Of a stretch of 64,000 nt of DNA, positions 17,266 to 25,544 are shown in pieces. The translations under genes were made by a program, and so were the position numbers. The stretch comes from Betaproteobacteria bacterium HGW-Betaproteobacteria-9 (GTDB lineage Bacteria; Pseudomonadota; Gammaproteobacteria; Burkholderiales; Burkholderiaceae_C): positions 62,001-126,000 of the forward strand of contig PHCC01000017.1 of the NCBI GenBank assembly GCA_002842215.1. Direction: 5' to 3'. The notes under the pieces are model-generated. The model was not told where the DNA came from, made no database searches, and worked only from the letters and a program-made list of their open reading frames with translations. Numbering within the stretch: the first letter of the stretch is position 1; every line of letters begins with the position of its first letter.

Positions 17266-17769
17266 TCAATGGCAGCTGCTGTCGCTGCTGGCCGCACCGG
17301 TCTTGCTCACCACCGGGATGCCGATGGTGGGCGGGCGCGAAGGCGGCATGGTGAGCGCGGCGGCCACGCCACTCAGGTACACGTCCCAGTCCTGCATGCC
17401 GGCGATGGCGGTGACGTACTGGCCGTCGCGGAAGAACAGCAGCGTGGGCCAGCGCTGCGAGCCGTAGCGGCGCGCCACCGCGTCCTCGTTGTCGCGCGGC
17501 ACCACAGCGATCTGGAAGCGGTTGGCGAAACTCTTCATGAGCTCGGGCAGCACCGCCGCGACGTCCTGGCCTTCTGGGAAACGCACCGGGTCGCCGGCGA
17601 GCAGCACGACGCGGTCACCGCCGCCCGCGCTCCACGCGGCCACGGTGGTCTCATCCACCCAGGCTGCGCCGAAGTCGCGCGCCAGGCGCATCACCAGCGG
17701 AGGCGCGGGGTTGGTGTCGGGCACGGGCAGCGCAAACGCGCGGCTGGGGGTTTCAATGGCGGTGTTCAT
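17266..17769 (-). CDS. hoxO: Thioredoxin-fold small-subunit chaperone HoxO/HupG
   Basis: 167 residues, similar to HyaE/HupG: a thioredoxin-like fold without a CxxC (RYGSQRWPTLLFFRDG occupies the conserved cis-Pro region). Known role: binds the Tat signal of the hydrogenase small subunit (HoxK) and prevents premature export. An AGGAGA ribosome site precedes the ATG at 17769. The C-terminal 25 residues after TMPPSRPP are low-complexity and end in Cys-His; this tail may not be structured. Confidence 0.88.
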   Translation of the reverse strand: MNTAIETPSRAFALPVPDTNPAPPLVMRLARDFGAAWVDETTVAAWSAGGGDRVVLLAGDPVRFPEGQDVAAVLPELMKSFANRFQIAVVPRDNEDAVARRYGSQRWPTLLFFRDGQYVTAIAGMQDWDVYLSGVAAALTMPPSRPPTIGIPVVSKTGAASSDSSCH

Positions 17770-17790
17770 CGAGGTCTCCTGTGAGGGTTT

Positions 17791-18096
17791 TTAAAGCTGG
17801 CCAGAGAGTTGTTTCAACTGCTCGGCGGTCATTTGTGAGGGCAACGAAAAGCCGGCGTCGCCGCTGGCGTCGAAACCCTGCATCGCACCGAGCACGAGGT
17901 CCAGTGCGCTGTTGACTTCCGCCGCGCGGTCGGCGGTGATGTGTTCGCGCGCATCGCCCAGGAACACCAGCAACCAGTCGCCCGGCACCAGCGGGCCGAC
18001 CAGCGCCGTGGTCACGCGGCGGCGCTCGCCCCGGCCTTCGCACCAGGCGTGGCCGGGCTCGGTGGACGTGACCTGCATGGGCATGCCGATGCACAT
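17791..18096 (-). CDS. hoxL: HypC-like chaperone HoxL/HupF
   Basis: 101 residues starting MCIGMPMQV, with the family's essential Cys2. The OB-fold core GPLVPGDWLLVFLGDAREHI matches HypC/HupF. It is longer than HypC because of an extra C-terminal helical tail, as in HupF. It is presumed to chaperone HoxG specifically, taking over the Fe(CN)2CO unit. The start lies 3 nt after the hoxM stop. Confidence 0.93.
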   Translation of the reverse strand: MCIGMPMQVTSTEPGHAWCEGRGERRRVTTALVGPLVPGDWLLVFLGDAREHITADRAAEVNSALDLVLGAMQGFDASGDAGFSLPSQMTAEQLKQLSGQL

Positions 18097-18099
18097 GGT

Positions 18100-18774
18100 T
18101 CAGCTCACTTCCGAAGGGAAAAAGCGTTCATCGCCTTCGCGGCACGCGGCCTCGGGCGCGGGGCGCTGGGTTTCGTAGGCGGCGAGCGCGAGTTCGTCCA
18201 TGGTCACCGCCTCGCGTTCGCCCAGTGGCGTGCGGCGCGGTGCGGGCTCGCCGCCCCAGCGGGCGATCTGGTCCACACCCCGGGCGAGGGCCTCTTCCAT
18301 CGCGGCCTTCACGACCGGTCGCAGGCTGCCGCCGTAGTCTTCCAGCTCCTGCGGCTGGCAGCCGATCAGCAGCACCTGGGCCGGGTACTTGCCGGTGAGC
18401 TGCGCGAGCGAGAGCACTTCCTGGAAACCGGTCTGGTGCAGGCTCATCTTCTTGGCGCCCATGAAGCGCGGCACGGCATCGTCGCGCACTTCTTTCAGCG
18501 TGCCCGGCTCCAGACCGTAGTCGATGGCGTCGAAGATCAGCAGCGCGTCGGCCGCCTGCACGTGCTGGATCAGGTACAGGCCCTGCGTGCCGCCGTCGAT
18601 CAGGCTGACGTGGTCAGCGAACTCGAAACGGCGCTGCAGCGCTTCGATGCAGCGCACGCCAAAGCCTTCGTCGGCCCAGAGCAGGTTACCGATGCCGAGC
18701 ACGACGATGGTCTGCGGCCGGGCGGGGGTGTCACCACTAGGGTGACAGGTGGATTCGGACGGATCGGCGCTCAT
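18100..18774 (-). CDS. hoxM: Membrane-bound hydrogenase maturation protease HoxM
   Basis: 224 residues from the ATG at 18774. The nickel-protease motif is GIGNLLWADEGFGVR, with the ligand Glu in ADEG; FDAIDYG and SLHQTGFQEV supply the second acidic and His ligands. It removes the 15-residue tail of HoxG after nickel insertion. The N-terminal 20 residues are Ser/Pro-rich and absent from many relatives. It follows the HigA-like gene by 20 nt and precedes hoxL by 3 nt. Confidence 0.95.
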   Translation of the reverse strand: MSADPSESTCHPSGDTPARPQTIVVLGIGNLLWADEGFGVRCIEALQRRFEFADHVSLIDGGTQGLYLIQHVQAADALLIFDAIDYGLEPGTLKEVRDDAVPRFMGAKKMSLHQTGFQEVLSLAQLTGKYPAQVLLIGCQPQELEDYGGSLRPVVKAAMEEALARGVDQIARWGGEPAPRRTPLGEREAVTMDELALAAYETQRPAPEAACREGDERFFPSEVS

Positions 18775-18794
18775 GGTGGGTGTTCCCGTAGAAC

Positions 18795-19139
18795 TCAATG
18801 GGAGGAAGGGGTGACCGAGCCGGAACAGAGGCGCTTCCAGGCGTGGAAGCTGTCCCAGGCGGCCTGGTGCGCGAGCCAGAAGCCGGCGTCGATGCCGAAC
18901 TGCCGCGCGCAACGGATGGCGGTGTCGGGCGACATGGCGCGCTGGCCATGCACCAGCTCGTGCAGGCGGCGGCGCGACAGGCCCAGCACCCGGGCCGCCT
19001 CGCTCTGGCTCAAGCCCAGCGGCGCCAGGCAGGTGCGCGCCAGCAGCAGCCCCGGGTGCAGCGGCGTGCGCACCGGCACACCACGCGGCGGGATCACCGA
19101 CGCGATGGAGAGCGGAGAACGAAGAGCGACACGCGACAT
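18795..19139 (-). CDS. Orphan HigA-type XRE regulator within the hox operon
   Basis: 114 residues from the ATG at 19139; the frame is open upstream but enters the repeat after hoxZ. It is a HigA-family addiction-module antitoxin: HPGLLLARTCLAPLGLSQSEAARVLGLSRRRL is an XRE helix-turn-helix, followed by VHGQRAMSPDTAIRCARQFG and the typical FWLAHQAAWD helix. No HigB-like toxin reading frame lies next to it on either side. It is co-oriented with hoxZ (upstream) and hoxM (20 nt downstream), so it must be transcribed with the hydrogenase genes. Either a lost-partner antitoxin or a recruited operon regulator; the sequence does not decide. Confidence 0.88.
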   Translation of the reverse strand: MSRVALRSPLSIASVIPPRGVPVRTPLHPGLLLARTCLAPLGLSQSEAARVLGLSRRRLHELVHGQRAMSPDTAIRCARQFGIDAGFWLAHQAAWDSFHAWKRLCSGSVTPSSH

Positions 19140-19180
19140 GACAAAGACCCGAAGTTGGAGCGAAGTGCCTGAATCAAGGG

Positions 19181-19252
19181 CGCCGAGGAACCGGCTTTGC
19201 CGGGCCACCAGCGCCGCCCCCTGGGGGGTGACGCCGAAGGCGGCGCGGGGGG
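19181..19252 (-). repeat. 3'-end structured repeat, copy after hoxZ
   Basis: Begins about 10 nt after the hoxZ stop. Stem 1 is CGCC-ttc-GGCG, stem 2 CCCCCC/GGGGGC, stem 3 CCGGCAAAGCCGG. A near-canonical copy. Confidence 0.8.
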
Positions 19253-19262
19253 ATCAGTTTTT

Positions 19263-19994
19263 TCAGTCCTTGAACGTGCGGCGGCCGGAAATCATCGTGG
19301 ACACGATGGATTGGCGGCCCATGATGTCTTCGCGGATCGCGGCGTAGACGTGCAGCGTGATGAACATGATCAGCGCCCACATGCCCATGCGGTGCCAGGT
19401 GTGCACGTCCTGGCTCTGGCCGAACAGCGGGATCACCCAGCCGAACATCTGTTCCTGCCACGAGCCCATCTGCGAACCCTCGCCGTAGAGCGCGAAGCCT
19501 GTGACGATCATGAAGATCGAGAGCATCAGGAAGCCCGCGAACATGGCCAGGCGCGCCAGCGGGTTGTGGCCCACGTAGCGGCCCGGCCGCGGGATCAGGA
19601 AGGCGTACCACTTGAACATGGTGAGCACCTCGTTCCAGTAGGCCTTCTGAAAGATCGGCACCCAGAAGATTTCGCGTGCGTGGTGGTTGCCCACGATGGC
19701 CCAGTAGGCGCGGCCGATCAGGCCCACGGCCAGCAGGTAGCCCGCCGTGAAGTGCGCGAAGCGGATGTAGCCCATGAGGTAGTGCGCACTGGCCTCGCCG
19801 GGCATGGTGGGCAGCGGCTGGCCGATGAAGTAGCCGGTGAGGGCCAGCACGGTGATGGACGCCGCGTTGATCCAGTGCCAGAGGCGCACGGGCGCTTCGT
19901 ACACATAGACCGACTTGGTGGTCTGGCCGTGCGAGACGGCACTCTCGTCGATGCCGGTGACATCGGCGAGGCGTTCGGGGGATGTGGTGGACAT
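19263..19994 (-). CDS. hoxZ: Hydrogenase b-type cytochrome HoxZ/HupC
   Basis: 243 residues from the ATG at 19994. Four hydrophobic membrane helices carry likely haem-ligand histidines in RLWHWINAAS, RFAHFTAGY, VHTWHRMGMW and TLHVYAA. It anchors the HoxKG dimer to the cytoplasmic membrane and passes electrons to the quinone pool. Longer upstream frames come from antisense of hupE. It is followed by a 3'-end repeat, then the HigA-like gene and hoxM. Confidence 0.95.
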   Translation of the reverse strand: MSTTSPERLADVTGIDESAVSHGQTTKSVYVYEAPVRLWHWINAASITVLALTGYFIGQPLPTMPGEASAHYLMGYIRFAHFTAGYLLAVGLIGRAYWAIVGNHHAREIFWVPIFQKAYWNEVLTMFKWYAFLIPRPGRYVGHNPLARLAMFAGFLMLSIFMIVTGFALYGEGSQMGSWQEQMFGWVIPLFGQSQDVHTWHRMGMWALIMFITLHVYAAIREDIMGRQSIVSTMISGRRTFKD

Positions 19995-20034
19995 GATGGC
20001 CTCCAAATAACGGTTGCCGTGGATGGGGTGGCCG

Positions 20035-20637
20035 TCAGGCCGCCAGCTGACCGAAGAGGACCAGGCCGGATGTGCCCAGCAGCGCACCCAGGCCACCCAG
20101 CGCCCAGCCGCTGCGTTCGGCCAGCGCGCGGCGGATGCCCAGACCGGCGAACACGCCGCCAAGGTGCAGCGCGGCGGTGGTCAGCAAAAAGCCCGCGGCG
20201 TAGCCCGCGAAGCCCGAGGCCGGCGTTTCAGCGCCGTGCGCCAGGCCGTGCAGCGAGGCGGCGGCTGCGACCAGCCCCAGACCGACGGCGGCCGGCATCG
20301 GCTGGCGGGCCAGCACCAGCATGGCGCCAAACAGCACCACCGACAGCGCCACGCCCTGCTCCAGGAACGGCAGGCTCACACCAGCTGCGCCCAGCGCGGC
20401 GCTCGCCACCAGCGCCAGCAGGAAGGTGGCGGGGCCTTGCCAGGCCTTGCCTTTCGGCAGGGCCGAGACCGACCACACACCCACGGCCACCATGGCCAGC
20501 AGGTGGTCGAGGCCGAAGGGGTGGGCCAGGCCTTCCATCAGGCTGTGGGTGCCGTGGCCGGTGTGGGCCTGAGCGGCGCCGGCCAGACCGGCCAGCAACG
20601 CGGCGGCGGTGGCGCGACGGATGTTTTTCGATTGCAT
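20035..20637 (-). CDS. hupE: HupE/UreJ nickel permease
   Basis: 200 residues from the ATG at 20637, chosen because AGGAG lies 8 nt upstream; an in-frame ATG at 20661 lacks such a site. A cleavable signal peptide (ending near AAQAH) and six hydrophobic helices are visible. The HupE nickel motif HPFGLDHLLAMVAVG is intact, and GLAHG occurs later. Family role: nickel uptake for hydrogenase or urease. It sits between hoxG and hoxZ, an unusual place compared with the Cupriavidus order, so nickel supply is co-transcribed with the membrane-bound enzyme. Confidence 0.92.
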   Translation of the reverse strand: MQSKNIRRATAAALLAGLAGAAQAHTGHGTHSLMEGLAHPFGLDHLLAMVAVGVWSVSALPKGKAWQGPATFLLALVASAALGAAGVSLPFLEQGVALSVVLFGAMLVLARQPMPAAVGLGLVAAAASLHGLAHGAETPASGFAGYAAGFLLTTAALHLGGVFAGLGIRRALAERSGWALGGLGALLGTSGLVLFGQLAA

Positions 20638-20712
20638 GTGTTTCTCCTCGTATGGGTTCAAAACGGTTCACAGGTCCATGGACATTGCGAGCGCAACGGG
20701 TCTTGTCCAGAG

Positions 20713-20789
20713 CACCCGTGGAACCGGCTTTGCCGGGCCACCAGGTGCGTCCCCCCGTGGGGGGAAGACGCGAAGCGGCGCAGGGGGGT
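20713..20789 (-). repeat. 3'-end structured repeat, copy after hoxG
   Basis: Begins 4-5 nt after the hoxG stop: C6 run, TGCGCCGC-tt-CGCG stem, CCCCCC/GGGGGG stem and CCGGCAAAGCCGG. It separates the structural genes hoxKG from hupE and hoxZ. Confidence 0.8.
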
Positions 20790-20793
20790 CATC

Positions 20794-22653
20794 TCACCTC
20801 ACGGTGACCTTGGCCATCTCTTGGCCGTCTTCGCTCATCACGTGGGTGGAGCAGGCGAGACAGGGGTCGAAGCTGTGCAGCGTGCGCAAAATCTCCAGCG
20901 GCTGCTCGGGGTTGACCATGGGCGTGTTCATGAGCGAGGCCTCGAAGGCGCCGATCTGGCCCTTGGTGTCGCGCGGCGAGCCGTTCCAGGTGGTGGGCAC
21001 GACGCACTGGTAGTTCTCGATCTTGCCGTCCTTGATCTTGATCCAGTGGCCCAGCATGCCGCGCGGCGCAGCGACCGTGCCCACGCCCTTGGCCTCTTTC
21101 GGCCAGGTGGACGGGTCCCACTTGTCGGCGTTGACGGTGCTGGTGTCGCCGGCCTTGATGTTGCCGATGAGCTGCTTGAAGTCGTCCATCATCATCTCGG
21201 CGGCGTACTGGCTTTCGAGTGCGCGGGCCAGGGTGCGGCCGATGGTGGTGGGCAGCAGCTGCTTGAGCGTGAAGTTGGTTTCCGGCAGGCCGAGGGCCTT
21301 GGGAATGGCGCTGTTGATGGCGACGGCGGACGCGTCCACCTGTTCCTTCACGCGCTGGCAGTGCTTGTTGCCCTGCAACGCGTGCGCATAACCCAGGATG
21401 TAGCGCGAGAGCGGGCCGACCTCGACCGCGTGGCCGCGCCAGCGCGGGCTCTTGATCCACGAGTACTTGGCGGACTCATCCAGGTTCTCGATCTTCGTGC
21501 GCGTGCCCTTGAAGTTCGGGCCTTCGGGGGCGTAGTTGGCTTCGGTGACGCCGTCCCAGGGGTGCAGGCCTTTGGTTTCGTCGCCGTACTTGTACCAGCT
21601 GTGGCTCACGAACTCCTGCACCTGCTCGGGGTCGCGCGGGTCGATGGCGTGGATCTTGTCCCAGTTGCCGTCGAGGATCACGCCGCCGGGCAGCTGGTGC
21701 GTGCTGTGGTCGTAGGGCACCTTTTCGTAGGTGCCGTAATCGGCCACATTGGTGGCGCTGAGGCCGCCGCCGTACAACCAGCCGGCGTTCTTGTAAATGG
21801 TGCCGATGGCGAGCACGTCGGGGATGTAGACGTTGTTGTTGAAGTCGATCATTTCCTGGATGCGCGCCTGCACGAAGTTGAGCCGCTCCATGTTGATCGG
21901 GGCGCCGGCGGCACCGTTGCCGTCGAGGTTGATGGCGCAGGGTACGCCGCCCACCAGGTAGTTGGGGTGCGGGTTCTTGCCACCGAAGATGGTGTGCACC
22001 TTGACCCACTCTTTCTGCAAGTCCAGCGCTTCGAGGTAGTGCGTCACGGCCATCAGGTTGGCCTCGGGCGGCAACACATAGGCCTTGCTGCCCCAGTAGC
22101 CGTTGGCAAACGGGCCGAGCTGGCCACTTTCAACGAACTTCTTGAGGCGGTTCTGCACGTCGCGGAAGTAGCCGGCCGACGACATGGGGTGCGCGGGCGA
22201 CACCATCTGTTGCAGGTCGCTGGTCTTCTTCGGGTCGGCCTGCAGGCAGGACACGACGTCGACCCAGTCGAGCGCGTGCAGGTGGTAGAAGTGCACCGCG
22301 TGGTCGTGCACTTGCAGCGTCTTGGCCATCATCTCGCGGATCAGGTGGGCGTTCAGCGGGATCTGGATACCCAGCGCGTCTTCCACCGCGCGCACCGAGG
22401 TGAGCGCGTGGCAGCCGGTGCAGACGCCGCAGATGCGCTCCACAAAGGCCCAGGCGTCGCGCGGGTCGCGGCCTTTCAGAATCACTTCCAGACCGCGCCA
22501 CATGGTGCCGGTGGACACCGCGTTGCGGATGACGTTGTTGCTGTCGAGGTTGACCTCGCAGCGCATGTGGCCCTCGATGCGCGTGACCGGGTCGACGACG
22601 ATGCGCCGGCCGGTGTTGTCCATCTTGAAGCCCTGTGTTTCGTATGCACCCAT
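20794..22653 (-). CDS. hoxG: Membrane-bound hydrogenase large subunit HoxG
   Basis: 619 residues. [12 protein letters not shown] gives Cys75 and Cys78; DPCLACSTH gives Cys598 and Cys601, the four ligands of the [NiFe] site. Exactly 15 residues follow His604, the length of the extension removed by HoxM in group 1d enzymes. It forms the periplasmic dimer with HoxK. Length agrees with Cupriavidus HoxG (618). It starts 24 nt after the hoxK stop and is followed by a structured repeat. Confidence 0.98.
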   Translation of the reverse strand: MGAYETQGFKMDNTGRRIVVDPVTRIEGHMRCEVNLDSNNVIRNAVSTGTMWRGLEVILKGRDPRDAWAFVERICGVCTGCHALTSVRAVEDALGIQIPLNAHLIREMMAKTLQVHDHAVHFYHLHALDWVDVVSCLQADPKKTSDLQQMVSPAHPMSSAGYFRDVQNRLKKFVESGQLGPFANGYWGSKAYVLPPEANLMAVTHYLEALDLQKEWVKVHTIFGGKNPHPNYLVGGVPCAINLDGNGAAGAPINMERLNFVQARIQEMIDFNNNVYIPDVLAIGTIYKNAGWLYGGGLSATNVADYGTYEKVPYDHSTHQLPGGVILDGNWDKIHAIDPRDPEQVQEFVSHSWYKYGDETKGLHPWDGVTEANYAPEGPNFKGTRTKIENLDESAKYSWIKSPRWRGHAVEVGPLSRYILGYAHALQGNKHCQRVKEQVDASAVAINSAIPKALGLPETNFTLKQLLPTTIGRTLARALESQYAAEMMMDDFKQLIGNIKAGDTSTVNADKWDPSTWPKEAKGVGTVAAPRGMLGHWIKIKDGKIENYQCVVPTTWNGSPRDTKGQIGAFEASLMNTPMVNPEQPLEILRTLHSFDPCLACSTHVMSEDGQEMAKVTVR

Positions 22654-22677
22654 GGTGTTCTTCCTCGTTGTTCTGGA

Positions 22678-23769
22678 TCAGCTGTTGGTGGACGCCGCTT
22701 TTTTCTCGACGGCCTTGTCGCGGGCGCGCTTGGCCACCGAAATGGCGGCGTGCGCCGCGACCGCGGCCCCCACCACACCGGCCGCCGTGCCGCCGATTTC
22801 GTCGGCGTTGGCCTCAATGCCGAAGGCGTGGATGTCGGTCAGGCGGTCGTAGAACGAGCCCTTGTCCCAGAAACCGTCTTCCGAGCAGCCGATGCAGCCG
22901 TGGCCGGCCTTGATCGGGAAGCTGGTGCCCTCGTTCCACATCACGGTGGAGCAGGCGTTGTAGGTGGTCGGCCCCTTGCAGCCGACCTTGTAGAGGCAGT
23001 AGCCCTTGCGCGCGGACTCGTCGTCCCAGGTCTCGACGAACTGGCCGGCGTCGAAGTGCGGGCGGCGGTAGCACTTGTCGTGGATGCGCTGGCTGTAGAA
23101 CATCTTCGGGCGGCCCTGGCGGTCCAGCTCGGGGATCTTGTCGAAGGTCAGCATGTAGGTGATCACGCCCGTCATCACCTCGGGGATGGGCGGGCAGCCC
23201 GGCACCTTGATGATGGGTTTGTCGGTGATGACCTTGTGGATCGGCGTGGCCTGCGTCGGGTTGGGCTTGGCCGCCTGCACGCAGCCCCAGGAGGCGCACG
23301 AGCCCCAGGCGATGATGGCCTTGGCGTCCTTGGCGACGTGCTTGAGCTTGTCGATGAAGGGCTTGCCCGACTGGATGCAGAACATGCCGTCTTCGTTGAG
23401 CGGCGGGTTGCCTTCCACGGCCAGGATGTACTGGCCCTTGTACTTGGTCATGATCTCTTCGAGGATGGCCTCGGCCTGGTGGCCGGCGGCGGCCATCAGG
23501 GTGTCGTCGTAGTCCAGCGAGATCATCGAGAGCACCACGTCCTTGGCCAGCGGGTGTGCCGAGCGGATGAAGGACTCGGTGCAGCAGGTGCACTCCAGCC
23601 CGTGCAGCCACAGCACCGGGGTGCGCGGCTTGGTTTCCATGGCGTGCGCGATCTGCGGCACGAACGAGGGCGCCAGCCCGAGCGAGGTGGCGGTGAGCGA
23701 GCAGTACTTCAGAAAGCTGCGGCGCGAAATGCCCTTGCGGCGCATCACCTCGTAAAAGGTTTCCATCAT
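22678..23769 (-). CDS. hoxK: Membrane-bound hydrogenase small subunit HoxK, six-Cys O2-tolerant type
   Basis: 363 residues from the ATG at 23769 (GGAGA upstream); a second Met follows directly. The longer frame to 23913 crosses the promoter. The Tat signal has RRSFLK at 16-21 and cleavage after AHA43. Removing 43 residues puts cysteines at mature positions 17, 19, 20, 115, 120 and 149, exactly the set that coordinates the [4Fe-3S] proximal cluster of O2-tolerant hydrogenases (motif ECTCCTES). A C-terminal hydrophobic helix ([20 protein letters not shown]) anchors it for HoxZ. First gene of the operon. Confidence 0.98.
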   Translation of the reverse strand: MMETFYEVMRRKGISRRSFLKYCSLTATSLGLAPSFVPQIAHAMETKPRTPVLWLHGLECTCCTESFIRSAHPLAKDVVLSMISLDYDDTLMAAAGHQAEAILEEIMTKYKGQYILAVEGNPPLNEDGMFCIQSGKPFIDKLKHVAKDAKAIIAWGSCASWGCVQAAKPNPTQATPIHKVITDKPIIKVPGCPPIPEVMTGVITYMLTFDKIPELDRQGRPKMFYSQRIHDKCYRRPHFDAGQFVETWDDESARKGYCLYKVGCKGPTTYNACSTVMWNEGTSFPIKAGHGCIGCSEDGFWDKGSFYDRLTDIHAFGIEANADEIGGTAAGVVGAAVAAHAAISVAKRARDKAVEKKAASTNS

Positions 23770-23838
23770 GGGTTTGTCTCCGTTGGCTGGTGTGGGGCAG
23801 AACCGGGTCCCGCCGTTGCAGGCAGGTGTGTGACCGTT

Positions 23839-23854
23839 TGCAATCGCCAGGCCA
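23839..23854 (-). promoter_or_regulatory. Sigma-54 promoter candidate of hoxK
   Basis: On the minus strand the sequence TGGCCTGGCGATTGCA has the invariant GG and GC exactly 10 nt apart. Expected transcription start is near 23828, leaving a leader of about 60 nt to the hoxK ATG. HoxA, encoded in the same cluster, is a sigma-54 activator, which supports the call. Confidence 0.78.
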
Positions 23855-23899
23855 CGATGGGCCAACCAAGGGAAAACACCGATCAACGCGTTTAACACA

Positions 23900-23913
23900 T
23901 TGATTTGAATCAA
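23900..23913. promoter_or_regulatory. Perfect FNR/Anr-type box upstream of hoxK
   Basis: TTGAT-ttga-ATCAA matches both half-sites of the FNR/Anr consensus. Its centre lies about 78 bp upstream of the predicted hoxK start point. An IHF-like AATCAATATTTTT (23908-23920) overlaps its right edge. Oxygen-responsive control of the operon is inferred, not shown. Confidence 0.65.
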
Positions 23914-24041
23914 TATTTTTTAACGGATTTTGTCGATTCAAAACCCGGTCATCACGGCAGTGGACAGATGAACTCCACTTTCTTATACAAATCGGAAGGC
24001 TGACATGCACCTTCAGAAATCCGCGCGCCGCCCGCACGGGC

Positions 24042-24070
24042 AAAAAAAAGCCGACCCTTGTGGGGTCGGC
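24042..24070 (-). terminator. Intrinsic terminator without an assigned upstream gene
   Basis: On the minus strand GCCGACCC-cacaa-GGGTCGGC (stem 24050-24070) is followed by eight T. It can only stop leftward transcription, yet no minus-strand gene starts between it and the plus-strand amtB pseudogene. It may insulate hoxK or end a small antisense RNA. Confidence 0.75.
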
Positions 24071-24243
24071 CTGTGATCTCTGGCATCTCTTGGGGACGCT
24101 GAAGCAATATTTTCTGGTTGGACTGGGTTGTCTCCTCGGTCCCCCGCGGTCACCAGCGGCAAGGCGCTGTGTGCGAGTGGTGTGACTGTAATACTTCGCA
24201 CCAGCGCTGTGCATCGGGAGTTTCCCTCGGTTCTTTGCATGGG

Positions 24244-24259
24244 TGGCACAGGATGTGCT
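24244..24259 (+). promoter_or_regulatory. Sigma-54 promoter candidate of the amtB pseudogene
   Basis: TGGCACAGGATGTGCT has a perfect TGGCAC -24 element and GG-N10-GC spacing. It lies 33 nt upstream of the ATG at 24292. NtrC-type nitrogen control is the usual regulation of amtB genes. Confidence 0.75.
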
Positions 24260-24291
24260 CTGTGGCGGAGGTCGTTGGAAAAGGTAACAAG

Positions 24292-25536
24292 ATGCACCAA
24301 AACCGTAGATCCCCTGGATCCGTGGCGGCTGGGCTGGCTCTCGCCATCCCCTCGCTGACTTGTGCGCAGACCGCACCCCCCGTGGCCACCAGCCCCGCAG
24401 CCGACACAGCGGCCACGCTGCCCGGCCCGGCGCTCGCCGCCATCAGCACCCTCAGCGGGGCCGACACCGCCTGGCTCATGGTGTCCACCGCGCTCGTGCT
24501 GCTCATGACGCTGCCGGGCATTGCGCTCTTTTATGGCGGCATGGTGCGCCGCCTCAACGTGATCAACACCATGGCCAGCGTGGTCGGCATCGCGGCCGTC
24601 GGTGAGCCACATCGCGCCGCACGTGCCCGAGTCGGTCTTTGCCATGTTCCAGCTCACCTTCGCCATCATCACCTGTGCCCTGGTGGTGGGCGCGCTGGTG
24701 GAGCGCATGCACTTCGGCGCCCTGCTGCTGTTCGCCGGCCTGTGGCTGCTGCTGGTGTACGCGCCCGTGGCCCACTGGGTCTGGGAGCCGGGCGGCTGGC
24801 TGGCCCAGCTCGGTGCGCTGGACTTTGCCGGCGGCGCCGTGGTGCACATCAACGCCGGCGCCGCCGCGCTGGTCTGCGCCTACGCCCTCGGCCCGCGCCA
24901 GGGCTACGGGCGCGAGCCTTTCATCCCCTTCAACCTGGGCCTGACCATGGCCGGCACCGGCCTGCTCTGGGTCGGCTGGTTCGGCTTCAACGCCGGCTCG
25001 GCGCTCGCCGCCGACGGGCGCGCCGGGCTGGCGCTGGCGGTGACCCACATCGCCGCTGCGGCGGGCGCGCTGTCGTGGATGGCCGCCGAATGGCTGGCGC
25101 GCAAGCGCGCCTCGCTGCTCGGCCTGTGTTCCGGCGTGGTGGCCGGGCTGGTGGCCATCACGCCGGCCGCGGGCTTCGTCACGCTGCGCAGCGCGCTGGT
25201 CATCGGGCTGGTGGCGGGTGCGGTCTGCTACTGGGGCGCCACGGGCCTGAAGCGCCGCCTGCGCGCCGACGATTCGCTCGACGTGTTCGGTGTGCACGGC
25301 GTGGGCGGCCTGGTGGGCGCGCTGCTCACCGGCCTGCTGGCCGACCCGGCCATCGCTGGCGTCGAGGGCAGCGTGCTGACGCAGCTGATCGCCTGCGCCG
25401 CCGTGCTGGCCTACAGCCTGGTCTGACCGGCGCGGTGCTGTGGATCACCTCGCGGGTGGCGCGCCTGCGCGTGCACGAGGTAGACGAACGCGCCGGGCTT
25501 GATCTGTCGCTGCACAACGAACAGCTCGGGCATTGA
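24292..25536 (+). pseudogene. amtB: Decayed ammonium transporter AmtB
   Basis: The 5' segment (24292 to about 24600) encodes a signal peptide and TM1 with LFYGGMVRR. Homology then jumps to the next frame at 24602 ([19 protein letters not shown]), which ends at a stop at 25426. The cytosolic tail ([16 protein letters not shown]) resumes in the first frame to 25536. Against the intact amtB at 62512-63966, about 40 residues covering the second membrane helix and following loop are missing at the first break. The second break looks like a one-base loss. The first frame stays open throughout, so an annotator could call a false 414-residue protein. The remaining segments keep VHINAG and [10 protein letters not shown] motifs, showing relatively recent decay. 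Confidence 0.85.
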
Positions 25537-25544
25537 GATGGAAC

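Larger units (their letters stand above)
23770..24291. other. Divergent regulatory region between hoxK and decayed amtB
   Basis: No protein gene is supported in these 522 bp. From left to right they hold the hoxK leader, the hoxK sigma-54 promoter, the FNR-type box and an AT-rich tract (23890-23940), a minus-strand intrinsic terminator (24042-24070), about 170 bp of unexplained sequence and the amtB-side sigma-54 promoter. Confidence 0.75.

Noticed and set aside
18795-19139. Complete HigBA toxin-antitoxin module
   Set aside because: Frames on both sides belong to hoxM, hoxZ or a repeat; no HigB-like toxin could be read.
20014-23895. A 1293-codon open frame on the plus strand opposite hoxG and hoxK
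   Set aside because: It is antisense to two certain hydrogenase genes, its translation is low-complexity (Val/Gly/Ala/His/Arg-rich) and matches no fold; long antisense frames are expected at this GC content.
22814-24376. A 520-codon minus-strand open frame covering the hoxK upstream region
   Set aside because: It is out of frame with hoxK and covers promoter elements and a terminator; the translation has no recognisable domain.
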